The notes under the pieces: model-generated
The model's input: the letters and a program-made list of their open reading frames with translations, nothing else
Told to the model about the DNA's origin: nothing
Databases searched by the model: none
Shown: positions 24,487 to 33,562 of the stretch, piece by piece
Position numbering within the stretch: position 1 is the stretch's first letter
Layout of the letters: every line of letters begins with the position of its first letter
Assembly (NCBI GenBank): GCA_040386155.1
Contig: JAZKFZ010000003.1
Location: forward strand, 372,001-436,000
From: M0103 sp040386155
GTDB taxonomy: Bacteria; Bacteroidota; Bacteroidia; Flavobacteriales_D; Crocinitomicaceae
Direction of reading: 5' to 3'
DNA: 64,000 nucleotides
Program-made: the position numbers and the translations under genes

Positions 24487-25080
24487 TTAATTGTCGAGTA
24501 ACCAATTTCGCGCCATTGGACCTTCATTGAACAGTACATCCAAAATAGACAGATTGGGTTTAAATTCGTCACGATCAGAAAACACTTGAAAATAGGGCTT
24601 AATTGGTGCTGGTAGCTCAAAATCGTGTGAACACAAATTGTTTTTTTTGTTCGCTCCCTGAAATTTCTCTGTGAAGTTGCAAGTGAAAGAGATATCCAAT
24701 AAAGCAAAAACTTTTTCTGTTACTAGCGCATTAAATCGAAGTAAATTAGTTTCCTCTTGAAAAATCAACTCTTTAAGTTCTCTATCGTAATCTTCAAAAA
24801 ATGGAGCCGATGCATACGCGCTTTCGATGGATTTCCAGTGAATTTTCTGCCATTGCTCAGCACTGCTGATCTCAACTTCGTCAATAGCTGTCTTTGAACC
24901 ATTTTTTCGAAAAACTGGAATCGATAACTGCTGCTCTCCATTTGCACCAAGGATGCTACAACGCGTTCTGCACGTTTGCTTCATAAAATGCTCCTTAGCT
25001 TCGATAAGCGGAAATTCAGCCCTGCACAACGATTTAAAATAGGAGATACTCCCAAAATAAGCCGTTGGAAAGATGGTCAT
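24487..25080 (-). CDS. WbqC-like family protein
   Basis: A 197-residue protein matching the WbqC family (PF08889), whose members occur in O-antigen or other clusters and whose exact role is unclear. The pattern at the start, TAYFGSISYFKSLCRAE, then ETF-like 'AKEHFMKQTCRTRCSI' and the KIHWKSIESAYASAPFFEDY core are characteristic. In Bacteroidota this gene commonly follows the signal peptidase gene. Its ATG overlaps the lepB stop codon (TAATG), so it is the last cistron of the par-dapB-lepB operon. Confidence 0.85.
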   Translation of the reverse strand: MTIFPTAYFGSISYFKSLCRAEFPLIEAKEHFMKQTCRTRCSILGANGEQQLSIPVFRKNGSKTAIDEVEISSAEQWQKIHWKSIESAYASAPFFEDYDRELKELIFQEETNLLRFNALVTEKVFALLDISFTCNFTEKFQGANKKNNLCSHDFELPAPIKPYFQVFSDRDEFKPNLSILDVLFNEGPMARNWLLDN

Positions 25081-26969
25081 TATTTGATGAATTTAAACAA
25101 TCGTTCCCAACGAATTCCAATATTTGGATCTGCGCTTTTTGAGAACCACACCAACGATGCTTTTCCAACAACATGATCTTCTGGCACAAATCCCCACACT
25201 CTAGAATCGGCAGAATTGTAGCGATTATCTCCCATCAACCAATAGTAATTCATTCCAAAAGTGTATTTACTCACCTTTTTGCCATCGATGTAGATGCCAT
25301 CTTTTTTCTCGGCTAATTGGTGACCTTCATATGCTGTAATAATTCTGCGGTACCAAGCTATATTGTCCTTTGTAATAGAAATGGTTTGACCTTTTGATGG
25401 AATCTGAATACGTGAGTAATCAGTATACGTATTGTTGACATCTAGATCTTTCGGAAACATGCTTAAGTTTTCGATTCGCTGCATCGCTGTAACTTGATAG
25501 TTTGCAGAATCGCTGTATTGTGGATCAATCTCTAATACAAACGCAGCCTGTGGATAGGCTGTTTTCAACTGTGATAATTGACTTTTTGTCAAATTCATTT
25601 TGTAGCCATCGCCAAAAGGAGCGTAATCATCCCGACTTTGCTCTAAACCAAATCGTTCGCGCATTGATTCTTCTGAAGGCAGCATAATATTAGTGACATC
25701 ATAGCGCAAATTTTGAAATTCATGCACTTTTGCAGGCTTGTCATTAATGTATAGTACAGATTTTTTGATCTCAATAAAATCGCCAGGAACCGCCACACAG
25801 CGCTTGATATAGTTTTCACGCTTATCAACTGGACGAGAAATGACGCCAAAATGACTGATGATTTCTCCTGTGGAGTTATCCATTGCAATTTTCTCCACGG
25901 CAAGCATTTTTCGTGCTTTGTTTTTCCACTTTTCAAGATCGTCAATAAATGATTGTGCTTTCAAATTGAACACTTGGAAGCGTGAATAATTTTCAATCTG
26001 AGCCATGTCAATCGCCATTCCTTTTGCCTGGAGACTGTCAGTAATTCTATATTTCATTGCTTGGATTTCGCTTTCAAGTTGATCGGTAAAAAGTCGTCTT
26101 GCTTCATTGATCACGATTCCATGATAGTCATGTCCCATTAATCCAAAAGGAACACGAGGGTCATACACAGCAGTATCTCCAGATGGATAATTAAAAACAA
26201 CAACATCATTTCTGTTCACTTTTGAAAACCCAGGGAGTCTAAAATAGCTTCCTTTTTCTAAACTTGTGTACGAACGAACATTTACCCATGGAACAGTGTT
26301 GTGCACCAATGGATAGGAGAGTGGTGTAACAGGGACTTTCGGTCCGTAGGCTAACTTATTTACGAAAAGGAAGTCTCCCACAAGCAAGGTTTTTTCCATT
26401 GATCCAGTTGGAATTTGAAATGGTTCAAAAACATACGTTCGAACAATGCTAGCTGCTACCAAAGCGAAAAGAAGAGAATCTCCCCATTCTTTTACGCGTG
26501 ATTTTGCACCTGGCTTGTCGCGAGAAAACATTCCCAATCCCAAGGCTAAGGCATGTCCAATTACTGGTAAACAAAGGAATAAGACAATATGATCTCCCCA
26601 TTTTCTTATCTCTGTATCTTTAGCAAAACTCCAATTCGTTGCTGGCAGTATCTCTATTTTACTTTGTGCAATTTTATAGAAAATGAGGTATGGAAATAGA
26701 ATTCCTTGCAAGGTGTCAGCAAATGAATAGTAGCCAAAGCGACGAATGTAAGAAACATTCAAAGAAGCTAACATTACTAGGTGAACACCGGGAAAAAGCA
26801 ATAAAAGTGACCAAAATCGGCGATCGCAAAATACTTGAAAGGCTACAAAATAGTTGTACCCTGGAATTAATGCTTCCCATGATTTACGTCCCGCTAACTC
26901 GAAACTTTTGTTCCACATCGCTAAGTACGGGTGTACTAGTATGTATAGGTAAAAATAGATAAAACTCAT
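25080..26969 (-). CDS. lepB: Signal peptidase I with long insert
   Basis: Cleaves signal peptides from exported proteins at the outer face of the inner membrane. The 629-residue protein has about four hydrophobic segments in its first 180 residues, then the catalytic Ser190 in PTGSMEKTLLVGD and Lys389 in ENYIKRCVAVPGD. Box E, the GDNRYNSADSRVWG motif, lies near 590. The serine and lysine are about 200 residues apart, against about 55 in E. coli LepB; residues roughly 275-375 are an inserted, partly helical domain rich in Glu, Lys and Gln. It is coupled to the WbqC gene by a shared base. Confidence 0.93.
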   Translation of the reverse strand: MSFIYFYLYILVHPYLAMWNKSFELAGRKSWEALIPGYNYFVAFQVFCDRRFWSLLLLFPGVHLVMLASLNVSYIRRFGYYSFADTLQGILFPYLIFYKIAQSKIEILPATNWSFAKDTEIRKWGDHIVLFLCLPVIGHALALGLGMFSRDKPGAKSRVKEWGDSLLFALVAASIVRTYVFEPFQIPTGSMEKTLLVGDFLFVNKLAYGPKVPVTPLSYPLVHNTVPWVNVRSYTSLEKGSYFRLPGFSKVNRNDVVVFNYPSGDTAVYDPRVPFGLMGHDYHGIVINEARRLFTDQLESEIQAMKYRITDSLQAKGMAIDMAQIENYSRFQVFNLKAQSFIDDLEKWKNKARKMLAVEKIAMDNSTGEIISHFGVISRPVDKRENYIKRCVAVPGDFIEIKKSVLYINDKPAKVHEFQNLRYDVTNIMLPSEESMRERFGLEQSRDDYAPFGDGYKMNLTKSQLSQLKTAYPQAAFVLEIDPQYSDSANYQVTAMQRIENLSMFPKDLDVNNTYTDYSRIQIPSKGQTISITKDNIAWYRRIITAYEGHQLAEKKDGIYIDGKKVSKYTFGMNYYWLMGDNRYNSADSRVWGFVPEDHVVGKASLVWFSKSADPNIGIRWERLFKFIK

Positions 26970-26971
26970 AG

Positions 26972-27691
26972 CTACAAAGATAATACATCATTCATTGTGA
27001 AAACTCCTTTTTTTCCATAAATCCATTCGGCAGCAACGACAGATCCTAGAGCGAATCCTTTGCGAGTGTGTGCCTCGTGAGATAAGGTAATTGTGTCGAT
27101 AGTTGATTGATAACGAACATGGTGTGTGCCGGGAACGTCTGGTAATCTCACTGCTGAAATGTCAACTACATTTTCTGCAGCAGATTTACCGTCTTCATGT
27201 AAATTCCAAGCATTGTATTTCTCGTGCTGTCCAATAATTCCTTCAGCCAAGGTAATTGCTGTACCACTTGGCGCATCAAGTTTTTGTATATGATGCACTT
27301 CCTCAATGCTTGCTTCATATTCAGCATGATCGCTCATCAATTGAGCAAGTTTTTTATTCACAGCAAAAAGAATATTGACGCCAATGCTGAAATTGGTGGC
27401 GTGTAAAAGCGTTGCTTCATTTGTATTCACATAGTCACTTATACCTTGTAAATCTTCATGCCACGCGGTAGTGCCAACAACAACAGGTAATTTAATGTCA
27501 GCACAATGACGAATGTGAACAGGTGCCAATTCTGGTCGCGTAAATTCAATCGCAACATCAGCAAGTGAAAGATCATTCGCAGCAAGTGGATTGTTACTAT
27601 TTACTCTTGCAACAATGGTATGTCCTCGCTGAAGAGCAACTTCCTCAATGGCTTGACCCATTTTTCCATATCCGATTAATGCAATTTTCAT
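26972..27691 (-). CDS. dapB: 4-hydroxy-tetrahydrodipicolinate reductase
   Basis: Reduces HTPA with NAD(P)H in the diaminopimelate/lysine pathway. The 239-residue protein has the N-terminal dinucleotide site GYGKMGQ (7-13) and the catalytic signature EEVHHIQKLDAPSGTAITLA near 130-149, including the conserved His-His and Lys. It is at the short end of the DapB range, as usual for Bacteroidota. Its ATG overlaps the stop codon of the DUF5683 gene and it ends 2 bases before lepB starts. Confidence 0.95.
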   Translation of the reverse strand: MKIALIGYGKMGQAIEEVALQRGHTIVARVNSNNPLAANDLSLADVAIEFTRPELAPVHIRHCADIKLPVVVGTTAWHEDLQGISDYVNTNEATLLHATNFSIGVNILFAVNKKLAQLMSDHAEYEASIEEVHHIQKLDAPSGTAITLAEGIIGQHEKYNAWNLHEDGKSAAENVVDISAVRLPDVPGTHHVRYQSTIDTITLSHEAHTRKGFALGSVVAAEWIYGKKGVFTMNDVLSL

Positions 27692-28320
27692 TATAAAAAG
27701 ACTTGATTTTTATATGCTACAACTTTAGTGTCCCTTTGTTTGAAATCAAATTGAAATGACAATCCACTATAGGGAACATACGAAAACGTTGTTGTTTGAA
27801 ATTTTGGACGCACCATCAATGATAAATCTCTCGAAACATCGAAACGAACAAAATGTGCTTCAATTCCAGCATCGGCCACTTGAAATAAGTAGACGAGTGC
27901 AATTCCTAAAATGGATAAATCGCGATTGTTTTGGTATTGTGTGAAAAGTGACAAAACGCCTTGATCATCATAGATTTCCCACTGCGGATCTGTTGGATTT
28001 CCTTCCAAGCGATTCGTGTATTCAGTCTTCAAACTTTTTACCTTTTGTTGATTGGTAATCAGAAAATAGCCAGTTGTTCCAAGTCCAGCATAAATCAATG
28101 GTACTTTCCAAAAGGCTTTCTTTTGTCCTTTTGGCATCGCTATATGATTGTAGATTTGGCCAGCGCCAGGCACGACTGCAGAGAAAATCATTGCTTTTTT
28201 TACAGAATGTTCCTTTGGCTTAATGGAATCATTGTCGTTCATTTTCAAGGTGTCGGCTTTCGGTTGACTAAAAACAATCAAATTCGAAAGGCAGAAAATT
28301 GTCAATGAAATAAAACGCAT
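27691..28320 (-). CDS. DUF5683 domain membrane protein
   Basis: A 209-residue Bacteroidota-type protein with a signal peptide or N-terminal anchor (FISLTIFCLSNLIVFS), followed by the characteristic KKAMIFSAVVPGAGQIYNH segment that defines DUF5683. Two to three further hydrophobic segments follow (for example KVPLIYAGLGTTGYFLI). Function is unknown; the family nearly always sits between parB and dapB in this phylum, as here. It starts directly at the parB stop codon. Confidence 0.85.
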   Translation of the reverse strand: MRFISLTIFCLSNLIVFSQPKADTLKMNDNDSIKPKEHSVKKAMIFSAVVPGAGQIYNHIAMPKGQKKAFWKVPLIYAGLGTTGYFLITNQQKVKSLKTEYTNRLEGNPTDPQWEIYDDQGVLSLFTQYQNNRDLSILGIALVYLFQVADAGIEAHFVRFDVSRDLSLMVRPKFQTTTFSYVPYSGLSFQFDFKQRDTKVVAYKNQVFL

Positions 28321-29244
28321 TTAGTGATTTAGCAATTCAATAATTCGGTTCAAATCTACTTCAGAGCTAAAGTTGATGGAAATTTTTCCCGTTCCAGAAG
28401 GCGATTTCTTGATGTCAACACGAGATGCTAATTTATCACCAAAATGTTCTTTAAAAATAAATTGTCGTTCTGTAATTTCAGCCCCAGTTCGATTTCTACT
28501 TACCGCTGTCTTTACTTCTGTTTCATTAAACCCTTCGCGAATTAATTGTTCAGTTTCGCGCACCGACAATTGTTCTAAAACTACTTTATTGAAAACAGCA
28601 AGTTGTACTGCTTCATCTCCTGCTGATACTATTGCGCGTGCATGTCCCATGGATAATATTGCGTCGCGAACAGCTGCTTGAATTTCGATTGGCAATTTTA
28701 ACAGTCGCAAGAAATTAGTGATGCTTGAACGAGATTTCGCTACTTTTTGACTTAGTTCTTCTTGCGTAAGGTCACATTCTTCAATCAAACGAGAATAGGA
28801 GTGAGCCACTTCCATAGCATTTAAATCTTCACGCTGAATATTTTCCACCAATGCCATTTCTAACATGGTTTGGTCTTTTGCCACACGAATGTAGGCAGGA
28901 ACTTCTGTTAATCCAGCTTTTTGAGACGCTCTAAATCGACGCTCACCTGAGATTAATTGGTATTTATCACGACCTAATTTGCGAACCGTTAATGGCTGAA
29001 TGATCCCGTGAATAGCTATTGATTGACTTAATTGAAGTAAGGCTTCTTCATCAAAATGTGTTCGCGGATTAAAAGGATTTACCTCAATGCTTGCGATTGG
29101 CAACATGGAGATAGAATTGATTGCAGCAGAAGGATTGGCGCTATTTATTTCGTTGCTTGAGCTACCCATAATCACACTAATCCCGCGACCTAATGCTGGC
29201 TTTTTCACTTTATTGTTACCCGAATTGTTTGAATCAGAACTCAT
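28321..29244 (-). CDS. parB: ParB/Spo0J chromosome-partitioning protein
   Basis: Binds parS sites and spreads on DNA as a CTP-dependent clamp; partner of ParA in chromosome segregation. The LGRGIS start segment, the ParB/sulfiredoxin-like domain with GERRFRASQKAG (C-motif, near 100-112), ENIQREDLNAME and the HTH LTQEELSQKVAKSRSSITNFLRLL are all present, with a C-terminal dimerisation segment. The ATG at 29242-29244 is used instead of an upstream in-frame TTG; this leaves an 11-base overlap with parA. No parS-like 16-mer was seen in the window by eye. Confidence 0.93.
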   Translation of the reverse strand: MSSDSNNSGNNKVKKPALGRGISVIMGSSSNEINSANPSAAINSISMLPIASIEVNPFNPRTHFDEEALLQLSQSIAIHGIIQPLTVRKLGRDKYQLISGERRFRASQKAGLTEVPAYIRVAKDQTMLEMALVENIQREDLNAMEVAHSYSRLIEECDLTQEELSQKVAKSRSSITNFLRLLKLPIEIQAAVRDAILSMGHARAIVSAGDEAVQLAVFNKVVLEQLSVRETEQLIREGFNETEVKTAVSRNRTGAEITERQFIFKEHFGDKLASRVDIKKSPSGTGKISINFSSEVDLNRIIELLNH

Positions 29245-30046
29245 TGTCAATTTGAATTTTTTTGTCTTCGTTACCTATTTTTGTGAGATTATTTTTCTGA
29301 ATAATTTCGCGTGCAAAGTTAAGATAATTGATTGAACCTTTACTCGATGCATCATGCATTACAATTGTTTCTCCAAAACTTGGCGCTTCGCTTAAACGTG
29401 TATTTCTGTGAATAATTGTGTCGAAAACAAGGTCTTGAAAATGCATTTTTACTTCCTCCACTACTTGATTTGCCAAGCGAAGTCGCGTGTCATACATTGT
29501 CAATAAAATTCCTTCTATTTCTAAATCGTTATTCAAACGACCTTGCACGATTTTAATCGTATTCAATAATTTACCAAGTCCTTCCAACGCGAAATACTCA
29601 CACTGTACTGGAATCATAACTGAATCAGCAGCACAAAGTGCATTTACAGTAATTAATCCGAGAGAGGGTGAACAATCGATCAATATAAAATCGTAATTGT
29701 CGCGTACCTTTTCGAGCGCTGCTTGTAAAATGTGTTCACGATTAGGTAAGTTAATCATTTCTAATTCAGCACCTACCAAATCAATGTGTGAAGGTAAAAT
29801 ATCTAAATTAGGATTGCTGGTAGAAACTATGACATCCAATGGATTTGCACCATTGATTAAACAGTCATAAATGTTATGAGAGTCTTGCACTTGCAAACCA
29901 ACTCCTGAAGTTGCATTTGCCTGCGGATCGGCATCAATAATCAAAGTCTTATACTCCAATACACCCAAACATCCGCCAAGATTAATTGCAGTTGTTGTTT
30001 TCCCTACGCCACCTTTTTGATTCGCTATTGCGATTATTTTTGCCAT
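29234..30046 (-). CDS. parA: ParA/Soj ATPase
   Basis: Walker-type ATPase that drives segregation of ParB-parS complexes along the nucleoid. MAKIIAIANQKGGVGKTTTA gives the deviant Walker A with Lys11 and Lys16; the Walker B-like DFILIDCSPSLGLIT is near 115-129. The protein is 270 residues from the ATG at 30044-30046; an earlier GTG would add two residues and is not needed. It heads the operon parA-parB-DUF5683-dapB-lepB-wbqC. Confidence 0.95.
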   Translation of the reverse strand: MAKIIAIANQKGGVGKTTTAINLGGCLGVLEYKTLIIDADPQANATSGVGLQVQDSHNIYDCLINGANPLDVIVSTSNPNLDILPSHIDLVGAELEMINLPNREHILQAALEKVRDNYDFILIDCSPSLGLITVNALCAADSVMIPVQCEYFALEGLGKLLNTIKIVQGRLNNDLEIEGILLTMYDTRLRLANQVVEEVKMHFQDLVFDTIIHRNTRLSEAPSFGETIVMHDASSKGSINYLNFAREIIQKNNLTKIGNEDKKIQIDNEF

Positions 30047-30196
30047 TTTCACATTTTTGAAATGTAAAGTTACAATAAGATTAATTCAGAAAATGGGATT
30101 CCATTCTGAATTTATCAACTATTGAAGTAAATATTTGTTAAGAAGGATGTTGTCTCTTAAAAAATGTAGATAAACTGCATTTTCCTTCTAAGTTGA

Positions 30197-30508
30197 CTAA
30201 AGATCTTCGAAAGAAACGGACGAATAATCTTTATTTTCTGCCACTTCCATCACATAATCTCCCGAATCTTTCAATTCATCAATTTTATCTAAAACATCAT
30301 TCAAGCCATCTCTGAATTTTTCAAAATCTTCTTTGTAAAGAAAAATTTTGTGTTTCTGATAATTATCTGGACCATCTTCAAATGATCGTTTGCTTTCCGT
30401 TAGCGTGATGTATAAATCGTTTCCTTTTGTTGATTTAATATCGAAGAAGTATGTTCGTTTCCCCGCTCTGACAACCTTTGAGTACACTTCGTTTTTGTCT
30501 TTTTCCAT
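30197..30508 (-). CDS. PUR-alpha-like DNA/RNA-binding protein (DUF3276)
   Basis: A 103-residue protein of the bacterial PUR family, whose Borrelia member (BpuR) binds DNA and RNA. The order YSKVVRAGKRTYFFDIKST, DLYITLTESKR and HKIFLYKEDFEKFRDGLNDVL matches the beta-beta-beta-beta-alpha PUR repeat. The acidic C-terminal tail is normal. The ATG at 30506-30508 is used; an upstream GTG would add two residues. Its target is unknown. Confidence 0.88.
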   Translation of the reverse strand: MEKDKNEVYSKVVRAGKRTYFFDIKSTKGNDLYITLTESKRSFEDGPDNYQKHKIFLYKEDFEKFRDGLNDVLDKIDELKDSGDYVMEVAENKDYSSVSFEDL

Positions 30509-30591
30509 ATTCACTGAACATTATAGATGCACACAAATATGGTGAAAAGAATTTAGAAAAGAAATTTATTCGCAATAATGCCTTAAAATTT

Positions 30592-32379
30592 TTACTCAGC
30601 AGCTGCTTCTTCAGATTCCTCTGATTCTTCTGCTTCGTCGATTAATTGTTTCTCATAAATTTCAGCGTATTGACCGTTCAAGGCAATCAATTCATCATGA
30701 GAGCCTTCCTCCACTTTTTGTCCTTTGTCAATAAGAATCATCTTATCGGCATTGCGTAGGGAAGAAATTCGGTGACTCACAATCAAGGTTGTTCGTTCAA
30801 TGGATTCATCTACAAGGTTGCGCAGAATGATTTCCTCCGTTTCGGTATCCACAGCAGATAAACAATCGTCCAGAAGTAATAATTTAGGTTTACGAATCAA
30901 TGCACGCGCAATGCTGATCCGTTGTTTCTGTCCTCCACTTAAATTTACGCCGCGCTCTCCCAACAAGGTGTCAAATTGTGCAGGAAAGTCTTCGATATTA
31001 TGCAACACGTGCGCTCTTTTTGCTACTTCGCGAAGCTCTTCAATGCTGACATTTCGGTTTTCTAATCCAAAAGAGATATTGTATGAAATGGTGTCTGAGA
31101 ACAAAAACACTTCCTGCGGAACGATGCCTATTTGTGCTCTAAACTGATCCAAATTTATCATTGAAATGTCGATGCCATCAATTAAGATTTGACCGCTATC
31201 AGGCTGGATATTTCTCGTTAACAAATGCAAGATAGTGGATTTTCCACTACCTGTTCGACCGATAATAGCAAAGGTTTTTCCTTTTTCCACAACAAACGAA
31301 AGGTTTTCAATCGCTTGTATTCCCGTATTAGGATAGGTGTAGCTCACATTCTTAAACTCAATTTTACCTTTAAAAGTGAAATCATCAAAATTATTATTCT
31401 TGATTTCAGGTGTCGCCTCTAAGAATTGATTGATCCGTGTTTGCGATGCAGCTGCTCTTTGAATGATCGATGTCACCCAACCAACACTCGCAAACGGCCA
31501 TGTTAACATATTTACAAAGAAGACGAAGGCTACAATGTCTCCAACAGTAATTGTTTCATTGATCGTCATGATTCCACCCAAATAGATCAAAATAACAGTG
31601 CTTAATCCAATTAAAAATGAAATTGTAGGCATGAACAAGGAGTTCACCATAATCAATCGCATACTCTTATTTTTGTAGTTATCTGCAGAAGAATTGAACT
31701 TGTCGTGAATTTGCTCTTCTCGCTGATATGCTTTGATGATTCTGATGCCAGAAAACGTTTCTTGTGCCAAGGTGGAGAGCGTTGATTGCTCTTTTTGAAC
31801 TTCGGAACTCAAGCGACTCATACTGCTCGACACTTTGTAGATCAAGAAGGACATCAAAGGTAAGGGTATCAGTACAAAAAGTGTTAGCGTGCCATTGATA
31901 GCAATCATTTGTACAATTACGAGTACAAATAAGACCACAAGATTGATGGTGTACATTACGCCCGGACCTAAATACATGCGCACGAGCGATACATCTTCGG
32001 ATATTCTATTCATCAAATCGCCCGTATTATTTCGCTTGTAAAAGGAAAAGTCCAGTTTTAGGTATTGATTAAAGATTTCGTTCTTTAAATCGTACTCAAT
32101 TTGTCGCGACATCATAATGATCGATTGACGAACCAAAAAGAGAAAAATTCCCTTTGCAATGGTCAATGCCAAGTAGATTCCACCAGTTTTTATCGCTAGC
32201 CAAATGGCATTTTCAAAAGTTAAGTTGCCGAGCGTTTCAACATAATGATTGATTGTATCTTTTACAAGTACAGGCATTTTCACAGCAAAGAAATTTGAAA
32301 CCACTGTAAAAACGATACCTGCAATCAGGTGCCATTTGTATTTTAAAAAGTATTTGTTTAGATATTTCAGAGATTTCAT
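30592..32379 (-). CDS. ABC transporter, fused permease and ATPase (MsbA-like exporter)
   Basis: A 595-residue half-transporter: six membrane helices in residues 1-310, then an ATPase domain with Walker A GRTGSGKST near 375, signature LSGGQKQRISIARAL near 478 and LLLDDCLSAVDTETE as Walker B. The organisation is that of homodimeric type IV exporters for lipids, drugs or peptides. Walker B carries Asp-Cys in place of the usual Asp-Glu, so the catalytic glutamate appears to be Cys, hinting at a heterodimeric or slow site. An acidic Glu-rich tail ends the protein. Confidence 0.9.
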   Translation of the reverse strand: MKSLKYLNKYFLKYKWHLIAGIVFTVVSNFFAVKMPVLVKDTINHYVETLGNLTFENAIWLAIKTGGIYLALTIAKGIFLFLVRQSIIMMSRQIEYDLKNEIFNQYLKLDFSFYKRNNTGDLMNRISEDVSLVRMYLGPGVMYTINLVVLFVLVIVQMIAINGTLTLFVLIPLPLMSFLIYKVSSSMSRLSSEVQKEQSTLSTLAQETFSGIRIIKAYQREEQIHDKFNSSADNYKNKSMRLIMVNSLFMPTISFLIGLSTVILIYLGGIMTINETITVGDIVAFVFFVNMLTWPFASVGWVTSIIQRAAASQTRINQFLEATPEIKNNNFDDFTFKGKIEFKNVSYTYPNTGIQAIENLSFVVEKGKTFAIIGRTGSGKSTILHLLTRNIQPDSGQILIDGIDISMINLDQFRAQIGIVPQEVFLFSDTISYNISFGLENRNVSIEELREVAKRAHVLHNIEDFPAQFDTLLGERGVNLSGGQKQRISIARALIRKPKLLLLDDCLSAVDTETEEIILRNLVDESIERTTLIVSHRISSLRNADKMILIDKGQKVEEGSHDELIALNGQYAEIYEKQLIDEAEESEESEEAAAE

Positions 32380-32393
32380 TGGAATAATTTACC

Positions 32394-32401
32394 TATTTTT
32401 G
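32394..32401 (+). promoter_or_regulatory. -7 box for the LeuDH-like dehydrogenase gene
   Basis: TATTTTTG, a full match, 56 bases before the ATG at 32457. It faces a minus-strand box at 32423-32430, so the 77-base gap may hold two divergent promoters. Confidence 0.45.
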
Positions 32402-32422
32402 CCAAACTTTTGTAAGACGATA

Positions 32423-32430
32423 CAAAAATA
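32423..32430 (-). promoter_or_regulatory. -7 box for the ABC exporter gene
   Basis: Reads TATTTTTG on the minus strand, about 44 bases before the exporter start codon. -33 element not evident. Confidence 0.4.
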
Positions 32431-32456
32431 AGGGAATCTAACCAAATAGATTGAAT

Positions 32457-33554
32457 ATGTTTGAGGTAAAAAATATCGAAGATGTAAATCTCGACGAAAA
32501 TCCAGTGATTGCTCAGATGAGCAAATACAATCATGAACAATTATTATTCTGTAACGATAACGCCACCGGTTTAAAAGCAATTATTGCAGTGCACAGCACT
32601 GTTTTAGGTCCAGCGCTTGGCGGTACACGGATGTGGAAATACACTAACGAATTAGATGCCCTCAATGATGTTCTTCGCTTGTCGCGAGGTATGACCTATA
32701 AAAATTCAATTTCTGGATTAAACCTTGGTGGCGGAAAAGCAGTAATCATCGGCGATTCTAGAACCATGAAGAATGAAGCTTTGATGCGTCGTTTTGGAAA
32801 ATTCGTAAATAGTCTTGGTGGAAAATACATTACAGCAGAAGATGTTGGTATTAGCACATCTGATATGGCCTACGTGAATATGGAAACAAATCACGTTGTT
32901 GGTTTAGCAGGTAAAAGTGGTGATCCATCTCCCGTAACTGCGCATGGCGTTTATGTGGGAATGAAAGCTGCTGCAAAAATCCAATATGGTTCTGATTCAT
33001 TGAAAGGAAAGAAAATTGCCGTTCAAGGGGTTGGACATGTAGGAGGATATCTAGTAGAATCGCTTACAAAAGAAGGGGCTGAAGTTTTTATCACCGATAT
33101 TCATGAACCAACATTGAAAGCAGTTGCTGATAAATTCGGCGCTAAAGTAGTTGGTTTGAACGACATCTATGATGTAAAAATGGACATCTATGCTCCTTGT
33201 GCCTTAGGTGCAACGGTAAATGATGAAACATTGGCGCGCTTAAATTGCTCCATTATCGCAGGTGCTGCCAATAATCAATTGCAAAATGAAGAAATTCATG
33301 GTAAGATCGTAATGGAGCGAGGAATTATCTATGCGCCTGATTATGCATTGAATGCAGGAGGAGTAATTAATTGCTATTCTGAAGTAACTGGTAATTCTTC
33401 ACAATGGGCAATGGCGAAAGCGGACGAAATTTATAATACCATTTACAATATCATCAAGCGTTCAGCAGATGAAAACATTCCGACTTACCAAATTGCTAAT
33501 AAAATGGCTGAAGAGCGCATTGAGGCAATTGGAAAAGTTAAATTACCGATGTAA
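32457..33554 (+). CDS. Leucine dehydrogenase-like amino acid dehydrogenase
   Basis: A 365-residue enzyme of the Glu/Leu/Phe/Val dehydrogenase family, deaminating a branched-chain amino acid with NAD. The glycine-rich GPALGGTRMW, catalytic Lys82 in RGMTYKNSISGL and Lys94 in GGGKAVI, and the NAD motif GVGHVGGY near 183 match LeuDH more closely than GluDH. The ATG at 32457 is used; the earlier TTG adds two residues. In Bacteroidota this gene is typically followed by nusB, DUF1573 and yajC, exactly as here. Confidence 0.88.
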   Translation: MFEVKNIEDVNLDENPVIAQMSKYNHEQLLFCNDNATGLKAIIAVHSTVLGPALGGTRMWKYTNELDALNDVLRLSRGMTYKNSISGLNLGGGKAVIIGDSRTMKNEALMRRFGKFVNSLGGKYITAEDVGISTSDMAYVNMETNHVVGLAGKSGDPSPVTAHGVYVGMKAAAKIQYGSDSLKGKKIAVQGVGHVGGYLVESLTKEGAEVFITDIHEPTLKAVADKFGAKVVGLNDIYDVKMDIYAPCALGATVNDETLARLNCSIIAGAANNQLQNEEIHGKIVMERGIIYAPDYALNAGGVINCYSEVTGNSSQWAMAKADEIYNTIYNIIKRSADENIPTYQIANKMAEERIEAIGKVKLPM

Positions 33555-33562
33555 TTAAAAGC

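Noticed and set aside
26975..26982. TATCTTTG box just upstream of lepB
   Set aside because: It lies inside the last codons of dapB, no -33 element is spaced correctly, and lepB is tightly packed in the par-dapB operon; probably coincidental.
28321..30196. A parS site near parAB
   Set aside because: I looked for the 16-base palindrome related to TGTTNCACGTGAAACA here and elsewhere in the window and saw none; a motif scan would be decisive.
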